Positions 9,467 through 14,841 of a stretch of DNA of 14,841 nt are shown here, piece by piece. A program made the translations under genes and the position numbers. This DNA is from CAYNTG01 sp964400105 (GTDB lineage Bacteria; UBP14; UBA6098): NCBI GenBank assembly GCA_964400105.1, contig CAYNTG010000056.1, positions 1 to 14,841 on the forward strand, read 5' to 3'. The notes under the pieces are model-generated. The model did not search any database. It was given only the letters and a program-made list of their open reading frames with translations, and was not told the origin of the DNA. Numbering within the stretch: the first letter of the stretch is position 1; the number at the start of each line of letters is the position of its first letter.

Positions 9467-9690
9467 TATTTCACCCCCTTGTCATTTTTATAAACGATTA
9501 TAGCATCCGGTTCTGGGCAAGCGTAAAAGCATATCCCGCAGCCGGTGCAGCCTTCACCCTTGTATTTCGCAGGATGATAGCCAAGTTTATTGAGGACGTC
9601 TTTGTCTTCTTCGATACAATGCATTGGACATGCGTCGATACACAAACCGCACCCCTTGCAATGATCGGTTTGCACAATCATCTTTGGCAT
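9466..9690 (-). CDS. 2-oxoacid:ferredoxin oxidoreductase delta subunit (2x[4Fe-4S] ferredoxin)
   Basis: This is a 74-residue protein with two classic cluster motifs: C11-x2-C14-x2-C17-x3-C21-P and C48-x2-C51-x2-C54-x3-C58-P. An extra Cys (C25) follows the first motif. The two halves are separated by an insertion of about 18 residues (30-47), as in PorD/VorD/KorD-type subunits rather than the shortest clostridial ferredoxins. It carries electrons from the catalytic subunits to soluble ferredoxin. It is the first gene of the operon. The ATG at 9690 has GGAGGT at a suitable distance and an AT-rich leader containing TTAATTAATTAA. Confidence 0.92.
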   Translation of the reverse strand: MPKMIVQTDHCKGCGLCIDACPMHCIEEDKDVLNKLGYHPAKYKGEGCTGCGICFYACPEPDAIIVYKNDKGVK

Positions 9691-9737
9691 TGGTTAACCT
9701 CCATTATTTAATTAATTAAAGAGCCAAAATAACTTTC

Positions 9738-9766
9738 AATATAAATTACTCTCCCCTAAATAGCAA
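9738..9766 (-). promoter_or_regulatory. Probable promoter of the oxidoreductase operon
   Basis: On the minus strand TTGCTA (9761-9766, four of six matches to -35) is followed after 17 bases by TATATT (9738-9743, five of six matches to -10). Transcription would begin near 9731, leaving a leader of about 40 bases before the delta-subunit ATG. The region is AT-rich, so a chance match is possible. Confidence 0.4.
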
Positions 9767-9945
9767 GCCGTTTTCCAAATAATAGTGTCCGGTAAGGGGG
9801 GGAGGGGAGGTCGGGAAATTCTTGCAAACCTCTCTTCGCAAGCTCCTATGGTGAAAAAAATATCGGTGGAAGTGGGCTTACGCCATTCATAGGCGATTAT
9901 TTCATTCAGGACTCGGCAACCTCGTCGATTTTCTGAAAAAACGCC
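9767..9945. other. Intergenic stretch with a G-rich tract and weak hairpins
   Basis: No credible gene lies here. The plus strand holds G7-A-G4-A-GG-TC-GGG at 9796-9815, which fits a G-quadruplex pattern of four G3 runs. Further on, CTATG (9847) ... CATAG (9889) flank a GGCTTACGCC core near 9874-9883. The fetB transcript should end here, but the only candidate is a poor one: a short GCC...GGC stem followed by six T on the minus strand, near 9935-9953. Confidence 0.4.
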
Positions 9946-10728
9946 TCACTCCGGCAAGATCATGTGCGAGCGTTCATCGAAGTAGAGCTTGCAGATCAGA
10001 AGGGTCGATAGCAACGAGGATAGTGCGGTTGTTGCGATGAGGATATACATTATTACGAGTTGATAACGAACGGCTTCGCTCGGTTCGATGCCGCCTACGA
10101 TCTGGCCCGTCATCATCCCCGGAAGGTGCACCAATCCAACGACCATCGTCGTGCTAATTATGTGCATCATTCCCGATTTGACCGCCGCACGCATCGCCGG
10201 GAGAGATGCGGAATAGGCATTCGATCCCAATGAAAGCGCCGCTTCGATCTCGCCAGCGCGGTTCTTCATCTCGGAAAAAAGGCGATTGACCGATAGCGCC
10301 GCCGAGGCCATCGCGTTGCCAATTATCATTCCGCCGATGGGAATGATATATTGCGGATCCCAGAACGGCGTCGGGCGAATTATCAATCCAATGCCGAGCA
10401 GGATCGATATGAAACTCGATAGACCGATCGCCAGAATGAACCTCTGCGTAAGACCCGGAATGCGCTTGCCCTGACGCCGCATAGCGTTATAGGCTGCAAT
10501 TCCAATCATAAGAAGCAGCCACGCTGTTATCAGATACCAGCGATCGAGCTTGAAAATCCAGTCCAGGATCAAACCAACCGCCATAAGCTGCACAAAAGCG
10601 CGCAGCGTGCCGACGATCATGTCCTTTTCGAGGCGAAGGCGGAGAAGCAGGCTGACGATCGCTGCTATCGCGACCATGCCAGCGGCGGCGATAATCGTCC
10701 ATATCGGCAGATGGATCATATCAGACAT
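9946..10728 (-). CDS. fetB: FetB-type ABC transporter permease (UPF0014/YbbM family)
   Basis: This is an integral membrane protein of 260 residues from the chosen start, the same size as E. coli FetB (about 259). It has about seven hydrophobic segments and family marks R-AFVQL near the second helix, AAYNAM, IPIGGMIIGNAM, LSLGSNAY and LPGMMTGQI(V)GG. FetAB has been described as an iron exporter that protects against oxidative stress in E. coli; transfer of that role here is inference. The frame is open from a GTG at 10743, but I chose ATG 10728 because GGAG at 10735-10738 sits six bases ahead of it, and because the length then fits the family. The gene overlaps the end of fetA by eight bases, so translation is probably coupled. 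Confidence 0.88.
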   Translation of the reverse strand: MSDMIHLPIWTIIAAAGMVAIAAIVSLLLRLRLEKDMIVGTLRAFVQLMAVGLILDWIFKLDRWYLITAWLLLMIGIAAYNAMRRQGKRIPGLTQRFILAIGLSSFISILLGIGLIIRPTPFWDPQYIIPIGGMIIGNAMASAALSVNRLFSEMKNRAGEIEAALSLGSNAYSASLPAMRAAVKSGMMHIISTTMVVGLVHLPGMMTGQIVGGIEPSEAVRYQLVIMYILIATTALSSLLSTLLICKLYFDERSHMILPE

Positions 10729-11482
10729 CATCTTCTCCGGCACTGCTATATGTTAGAAACCGTTTCGCGATTTCGGTCGGTGGGTTCTCGAAGAAATCCT
10801 CCGTCCCGGCCACAGAATCTATTCTGCCGTCCACGAGAAGAGCGACCCTATCGGAGCCGCAACGTGCCTGAGCGAGGTCGTGAAGGACAATCACCGCAGT
10901 AAGCTCCATCTCCTTCGCAAGCCCTGCGACAAGCCTTATTATCCGGTTCGCCGAATTCGAATCGAGAGCGGAGGTCGGTTCGTCCATAAGGAGTATATTC
11001 GGTTCCATCGAAAGCGAGCGGGCGATAGCCACCCGCTGCATCTGTCCGATGGAAAGCTCGTCGGATCGGGCATCGGCAAGGTCTGCGGAAAGCCCGACCT
11101 TTTTTAATATTTCAACGACACGGTCGTCTGAAAGCTCCTCGCCGAAGATGCGCGGGCCGTATCGGATATTTTCCGCGACGCTGCCGTCGAAAAGGGCCGG
11201 TGTTTGCTGAACGAATCCGATATTTCGTCGATATTCATGCGGATCGATTGTTTGCAGAGGTTCGCCCTCGAACAGGATTTCCCCATCGTCGATCGGTTCG
11301 AGGTCGGCTATAGATCGCAGAAGCGTGGTTTTACCCGATCCGGACGGGCCGATGAGGGCGAGCCTTTCCCCGGCGTAAATCGTCAGATCGATGCCACGGA
11401 GAATCCATTGGTAATCATCCTTTTTTGCGCGGCGTTTTTTGCGCCCGACACCTTTTAATTTGAATATCTCGATGTGGTGCAT
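10721..11482 (-). CDS. fetA: FetA-type ABC transporter ATP-binding protein
   Basis: This is a 253-residue ATPase with all ABC motifs: Walker A GPSGSGKT (45-52), Q-loop Q92, signature LSIGQ (143-147), Walker B ILLMDE (163-168), D-loop SALD and H-loop His201 (VLHD). The second signature residue pair is SI where LSGGQ is usual. It is about 28 residues longer than E. coli FetA, partly because of a basic insert, VGRKKRRAKKDD (12-23), before the first catalytic strand. Assignment to FetA rests mainly on its overlap with the clear FetB permease. The start is 12 bases after the lepB stop. The ribosome binding site is weak (GAG four bases from ATG), and the start codon lies in a small CGATG-CACCA-CATCG hairpin, so expression may depend on translation of lepB. 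Confidence 0.88.
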   Translation of the reverse strand: MHHIEIFKLKGVGRKKRRAKKDDYQWILRGIDLTIYAGERLALIGPSGSGKTTLLRSIADLEPIDDGEILFEGEPLQTIDPHEYRRNIGFVQQTPALFDGSVAENIRYGPRIFGEELSDDRVVEILKKVGLSADLADARSDELSIGQMQRVAIARSLSMEPNILLMDEPTSALDSNSANRIIRLVAGLAKEMELTAVIVLHDLAQARCGSDRVALLVDGRIDSVAGTEDFFENPPTEIAKRFLTYSSAGEDDV

Positions 11483-11494
11483 CGGACTCGAACC

Positions 11495-12514
11495 CTAAAA
11501 AAGGAGGGTGAACATTCTCGACGGCCTTATCTCGCTTGGGTGAAGGAAGCTTTTGAATATTCCAAGTATATTATCGATGATCGTCGGCGGTTTTCCGGGG
11601 TCCGGCGGTTTGATATCTATCGAATAATAGATCATCGTCGGCCTTCCCTTGACATTATCGAGCGGAACGGAACCCCAGAACCGCGAGTCGTAACTCTGGT
11701 CCCGGTTGTCCCCCATGCACATGATATGCTCTTCGGGAATGGTAACCATCTGGAAATTGTCCGATATGGAATAGTAAATCAGCTGTTGAATATTATAGTC
11801 GAGGGCGCTATCGATTATCGGTGTGATCTTCTCGCTGGAAAAGTCCTCGCCGAGATATTCCTGAAGACCCTTGAAAAGTGAGGTTCGAAAATATTCGCTC
11901 CAGGTGTTGGTTTTTGGACTTATATTTACAACAAGGGTTCGAAGGCTGTCGAATTGAATATCCATGCCTGCGTTACCGGCCTCGTATGCTGTAACGAAGG
12001 CGTAGTATGATTTCAGGATACCGGGCTTATGATTGACCGATTTCTGAACCTCGCCGAAAAGGTCGCGGGATTCCCATGCTTTCTGCCATTTTTCCTGTGG
12101 AATATCCAAAAAATTCGGCATAGGTGGAAGGGTGTTCACGAAATGGGCGTGGCTATCCGGTTGCGCGATTCCATTCACATAAGGCACCCTATCGCGTATC
12201 TCGAACGTCTGGCCGCCGATTGCGAGGCATCGCTTGACATAATCGACCTTCGGCTGAACAGGATATTTGAAGACCACGACATCGCCGATCTGCGGATCGC
12301 CGAATCGGTATGAAAGCTTTTCCGCGAGGAGGTATTCCCCCGGTATAATGGTCGGAATCATGCTTCCGGTCGGGACGGCATGTGCCTCGACCACGAATGC
12401 CCTAAGCAAAAGTACGATTGCCACGGTTTCGACGATGGTTCTGAACGTTCCGAGGATTTTCTTTCCCTTGCTGTCGGTTTTTCTAATCTCGCTTTTTTTC
12501 TTGATAAATTCCAT
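11495..12514 (-). CDS. lepB: Signal peptidase I with a large internal insert
   Basis: This is an inner-membrane serine protease that removes signal peptides from exported proteins, 339 residues from ATG 12514. A basic N-terminus precedes one membrane segment (about 26-44). Box B follows, with VPTGSMIPT (nucleophile Ser51), then the GDVVVFKYP strand, box D with YVKRCLAIGG (general base Lys94), and box E GDNRDQSYDSRFWG (268-281). Between boxes D and E, about residues 128-255 hold an unusual, partly helical and charged segment that includes EKWQKAWESRDLFGEVQK and LKSYYAFVTAYEAG. This is much longer than in a minimal LepB. I chose ATG 12514 over the in-frame GTG 12532 because ATG is preferred. 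Neither has a clear ribosome binding site, so a leaderless or near-leaderless mRNA is possible. It heads the lepB-fetA-fetB cluster. Confidence 0.92.
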   Translation of the reverse strand: MEFIKKKSEIRKTDSKGKKILGTFRTIVETVAIVLLLRAFVVEAHAVPTGSMIPTIIPGEYLLAEKLSYRFGDPQIGDVVVFKYPVQPKVDYVKRCLAIGGQTFEIRDRVPYVNGIAQPDSHAHFVNTLPPMPNFLDIPQEKWQKAWESRDLFGEVQKSVNHKPGILKSYYAFVTAYEAGNAGMDIQFDSLRTLVVNISPKTNTWSEYFRTSLFKGLQEYLGEDFSSEKITPIIDSALDYNIQQLIYYSISDNFQMVTIPEEHIMCMGDNRDQSYDSRFWGSVPLDNVKGRPTMIYYSIDIKPPDPGKPPTIIDNILGIFKSFLHPSEIRPSRMFTLLF

Positions 12515-12576
12515 AGTATGAAAAGTAACCACGAATTAACGGATTTGCAACACATTTCAACAAATTACGTTTGCAC

Positions 12577-12604
12577 TTGACATGCCAATTTAACGATGTA
12601 AATT
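12577..12604 (+). promoter_or_regulatory. Probable promoter of the small barrel-like protein gene
   Basis: A perfect -35, TTGACA, at 12577-12582 is followed after 16 bases by TAAATT (12599-12604, four of six -10 matches). The -10 lies in the perfect palindrome GTAAATTTAC (12598-12607), which could bind a dimeric regulator. Transcription would begin near 12611, and GGAGGT at 12629-12634 serves the ATG at 12638. The site is in the divergent gap shared with lepB. Confidence 0.5.
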
Positions 12605-12637
12605 TACAAGAAGCAGTTTTCTTTATATGGAGGTATT

Positions 12638-13171
12638 ATGAGAAGGATTACATTATTTGCGATTATCATTGCGATTCTGGTCGCGCCGGCATTTTCGAAG
12701 GACAAAGGCCATATATCGGTTACGGCCAAGGCGGAAATCTACAATCCGCCCGGGGACGATCTTATCGCTCCGATGTTCACGATCGAGGCGAGATATCGTT
12801 TTAATGCATATCTTGCAGCGGTCGGCAGTGGCTCGTGGACGCAATACGATCTCGGCGACGCCGATGTTACTTTTGTTCCGGTGGCTGTAGATGGCGAGGT
12901 CCATCCGTTCGGAACCGGGATTTTCGATCCGTTCGCCGGAGCCGGTCTCGCTTTCAATTATAAGCAATACGATTATTCCGACGACGGCAACGACGAAACG
13001 GATTTGACACTGGGAACCGAGTTTTTTGGAGGTGTATCGTATAAACCGCAGAACCAGTTCGGTTTTGAGCTAAACTTTAAATATCGCATCGAGGACGTTG
13101 TGAACGCTGGCGATTCCGGTTCATGGTCGCTCGGCGGCGGAGTAACCGGCAGCTGGGAAAAGGACCTCTAA
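12638..13171 (+). CDS. Small outer-membrane beta-barrel-like protein
   Basis: This is a 177-residue exported protein. Residues 1-20 are a signal peptide (MRRIT, a hydrophobic core, PAFS), cut before KDKG. The mature part has alternating polar and hydrophobic strands with many aromatics (FTIEARYRF, YLAAVGSGSWTQY, FDPFAGAGLAFNYKQYDY, TEFFGGVSYKP, FGFELNFKYRI, WSLGGGVTGSW). The GxGxxF-x-Y strands and acidic loops are typical of eight-stranded outer-membrane barrels (OmpW/OMP_b-brl type). The final residues (EKDL) lack the usual terminal aromatic. No lipobox is seen. The start is supported by GGAGGT four bases upstream. The gene has its own promoter and terminator, so it is probably monocistronic. 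Its function is unknown. Confidence 0.75.
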   Translation: MRRITLFAIIIAILVAPAFSKDKGHISVTAKAEIYNPPGDDLIAPMFTIEARYRFNAYLAAVGSGSWTQYDLGDADVTFVPVAVDGEVHPFGTGIFDPFAGAGLAFNYKQYDYSDDGNDETDLTLGTEFFGGVSYKPQNQFGFELNFKYRIEDVVNAGDSGSWSLGGGVTGSWEKDL

Positions 13172-13197
13172 AATCTTTCCCGGACATCGAATTTTTT

Positions 13198-13232
13198 AAA
13201 AAGCCGGCCCTGTTTGGCGGGTCGGCTTTTCC
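13198..13232 (+). terminator. Rho-independent terminator
   Basis: AAAAGCCGGCCC at 13199-13210 pairs with GGGTCGGCTTTT at 13219-13230 (one G-T pair) around an eight-base loop, ending in T4. It begins 27 bases after the stop of the small barrel-like protein gene and separates it from the next gene. Confidence 0.8.
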
Positions 13233-13302
13233 ATTAAAATTAACGAGAAAAAGCATAGCATATCTTTCGCCTACTTCATTTTTTAGCCGATTCGTTCGAA
13301 CG

Positions 13303-14718
13303 ATGAAATATAAATCGATATTTGGGATTATATTTATTCTGGTCGTGGCCTTTGGCGTTTCCGCGCAAAGGTGCGATATCTATCTCGTGTCGAAATTCGG
13401 TTGCGTCGATACGGTTCGCATGAAGTGCAGCAATTTCGATTTAGACGATTTCCCCGAATACGATGCTGCGTTTTTGCATATTTATGATGATGAGGACGGT
13501 TATCGATATATTATTAAACCGCTGGCGAAGGGCGAATCGTCCGACGGGATCTTCTGCGCATATAGAAACGATTGGCGTGGAAACGTTTCCGGGGACTCGC
13601 TCAGGATCGTCATGGGGAGCACCGATTCTATCGGAATGCGGGTCATTGCGTCGAACGTTATTATGGCCGAGCCGGAGGATTCGAGCGGGATATACCGCTT
13701 CTTCAAACCGGATATGCTCACACTTCGCAATGAATCCGAGTATGTATATTTAAACAGCATAATTACTTTCCCTTTATTGACTTACAGCGATATACATTAT
13801 CCCGTTATCACCTATTGGGGATTCCATGAGGATCCCGACGAGATTCGTCTCGAGCCGATGAAGATCGGTCTGGTCAGGGCATCACATAACTCGTTTCACT
13901 TGAAAACTTTTCGTGTGATCCGAAAAAGCCCGATCCGTCGCCGGTGGTGCGCAGACGAAGGTTGGGCCGTGGTTCCACTCCTTCTCGAAGACGGGATGAA
14001 CGAGTTTTCCGTGCGGAAATTCGGTTTTTATGAGCAAAAAATCCACCTCTCCAACGGCGAGAAAGATTCCCTTAAGCTTAAGCCGTGGTTGTATTTCAAT
14101 TTGCCCGCAACGTGGATATTCGACACCGGCACGATGGCCGGGCCGTGGCCGTCGGACCTCGTTTTCGGGGTCGATATTTCCGGTCTAATCCCCGGCCTTT
14201 ATCAAATTGCCAACAAAATAGGCATCGATTACGAGATTATTCTCTCGCCATTCCCAACCGTCGAAAAGGCCGCTATATCATGGAGTTATGGAGATCTGTG
14301 GACCTCCGAAATCTACGGTCTCATCGCTTTCGACTCGAATCCGTTCCGTCAGGTTGCAAGCTGCTGGATCACCGAACACGAGCTTTCCGGCAAGGCTTTC
14401 CTCGGAAGAAATGTATGGAGATATTTCCCGATTTTCTTTTCCGCCGGTTATGGTCGCGGAAAAACTATCGAACCATCGATCTATAAATACCGCTTTCTCG
14501 AAAACCAGGATGCGGAGGTCACCGAAGGTCATGGATATTATATCTCCGGCGGGTTCGAGCTTTGGTTCCTTCGATCCGCCATTATCCGGCCGACTATCGA
14601 GGCCGGAATCGCATGGGGAGGCGGGCAAATCCTCTCATATGACGGCGAGATTATTTCCGAATCCGACGAGAGCGACGATAACACCTTCCCATTTATCCGC
14701 ATCAGCCTCCGACCGTAG
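13303..14718 (+). CDS. Exported protein of unknown function, probable outer-membrane C-terminal domain
   Basis: The protein has 471 residues from ATG 13303. The frame is open upstream to 13123, but that part overlaps the previous gene and its terminator, while 13303 begins a clear signal peptide (MKYKSIFG, hydrophobic core, VSA-Q). No ribosome binding site is seen; a 10-base palindrome, CGTTCGAACG, occupies 13293-13302 just before the ATG. Residues about 22-290 form a beta-rich periplasmic or surface region. One part (about 250-300: RRRWCADEGWAVVPLLL, GMNEFSVRKFGFYEQ) resembles a PEGA-like fold by eye. The C-terminal part, from about residue 300, has alternating strands with aromatics and glycines (FFSAGYGRG, YYISGGFELWF, TIEAGIAWGGG) that suggest a barrel ending FIRISLRP. 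I do not recognise the family. A surface or outer-membrane assembly role is only a guess. Confidence 0.7.
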   Translation: MKYKSIFGIIFILVVAFGVSAQRCDIYLVSKFGCVDTVRMKCSNFDLDDFPEYDAAFLHIYDDEDGYRYIIKPLAKGESSDGIFCAYRNDWRGNVSGDSLRIVMGSTDSIGMRVIASNVIMAEPEDSSGIYRFFKPDMLTLRNESEYVYLNSIITFPLLTYSDIHYPVITYWGFHEDPDEIRLEPMKIGLVRASHNSFHLKTFRVIRKSPIRRRWCADEGWAVVPLLLEDGMNEFSVRKFGFYEQKIHLSNGEKDSLKLKPWLYFNLPATWIFDTGTMAGPWPSDLVFGVDISGLIPGLYQIANKIGIDYEIILSPFPTVEKAAISWSYGDLWTSEIYGLIAFDSNPFRQVASCWITEHELSGKAFLGRNVWRYFPIFFSAGYGRGKTIEPSIYKYRFLENQDAEVTEGHGYYISGGFELWFLRSAIIRPTIEAGIAWGGGQILSYDGEIISESDESDDNTFPFIRISLRP

Positions 14719-14769
14719 GCGGTTGGCAATGCCCCCACCGATGAGGCCGATGCGGCGACCGAGCTTGAA

Positions 14770-14841
14770 TTAAGCGCTGTTCTGGTTCGTCGCACAGACG
14801 TGCTTCCTTCGGTCGTAGGCGGCGATTTTCGCTTGAATCCC
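14770..14841 (-). CDS. Possible 3' end of a minus-strand gene (partial)
   Basis: A frame stays open on the minus strand from the window edge for 23 codons to a TAA at 14770-14772, ending AAYDRRKHVCATNQNSA. It would be convergent with the preceding plus-strand gene, with 51 bases between them and no clear hairpin. The stretch is too short to judge, and 23 open codons can occur by chance. Confidence 0.2.
   Translation of the reverse strand, partial: GIQAKIAAYDRRKHVCATNQNSA

Noticed and set aside
11480..11502. GGTTCGAGTCC followed by CACCA on the minus strand, like the 3' end of a tRNA
   Set aside because: The T-stem arms (TAGGG and CCGAT) pair at only two positions. The upstream bases are the end of lepB and show no anticodon, D-arm or acceptor partner.
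12638..12700. Lipoprotein signal in the small barrel-like protein
   Set aside because: No Cys follows the hydrophobic core; the leader ends PAFS-KDKG, a standard signal peptidase I site.
13123..13302. 60-residue N-terminal extension of the 471-residue exported protein
   Set aside because: It overlaps the end of the preceding gene and runs through that gene's terminator hairpin. A standard signal peptide begins at 13303.
14709..14830. CGTAGGCGG occurring twice (about 14712 and 14813) as a possible direct repeat or attachment site
   Set aside because: Only nine bases match, with no integrase, tRNA or insertion boundary nearby.

Overview
The window suggests the chromosome of an uncultured, probably anaerobic, Gram-negative bacterium. 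Anaerobic metabolism is suggested by a ferredoxin-dependent 2-oxoacid oxidoreductase operon. A double membrane is suggested by several exported beta-rich proteins, two of which look like outer-membrane barrels. The large secreted repeat proteins (GNVGIGT-type fibre repeats, a YRLSSSIGQ...NFDLYPG leader module, W-x-W repeats, 'kDPpe..GsIyiDG' repeats) are of a kind I associate with candidate phyla of the FCB/WOR-3/Cloacimonadota type. That placement is inference from style, not from a marker gene.

Layout. (1) 1-6851, plus strand: the 3' part of a tail-fibre-like adhesin ending in a DNRLRE-type domain; a 64-codon ORF that looks like the N-terminus of a related protein and stops at once before a terminator; then, behind a near-consensus promoter (TTGACT-18-TATAAT), a 1454-residue secreted repeat protein. 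(2) 6877-6950: two consecutive hairpin terminators between convergent genes. (3) 6974-9690, minus strand: a tightly packed three-gene operon for a VorB-type 2-oxoacid:ferredoxin oxidoreductase (ferredoxin-like delta, alpha, and a fused beta-gamma subunit). (4) 9691-9945: intergenic, with the likely operon promoter and a G-rich tract. (5) 9946-12514, minus strand: lepB-fetA-fetB, a signal peptidase I with a large internal insert followed by a FetAB-type ABC exporter. (6) 12533-14718, plus strand: divergent from lepB, a small barrel-like exported protein with its own promoter and terminator, then an exported 471-residue protein of unknown function. (7) 14719-14841: edge, perhaps holding the 3' end of a minus-strand gene.

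How the genes relate. The oxidoreductase would decarboxylate a 2-oxoacid (branched-chain or 2-oxoglutarate) to an acyl-CoA and reduce ferredoxin. FetAB would move metal, probably iron, or another small solute out of the cytoplasm. LepB would process the signal peptides that most of the plus-strand proteins here carry. No defence system, CRISPR array, transposase or RNA gene could be supported. The most unusual material is the secreted repeat proteins, the truncated leader ORF beside them and the enlarged signal peptidase.
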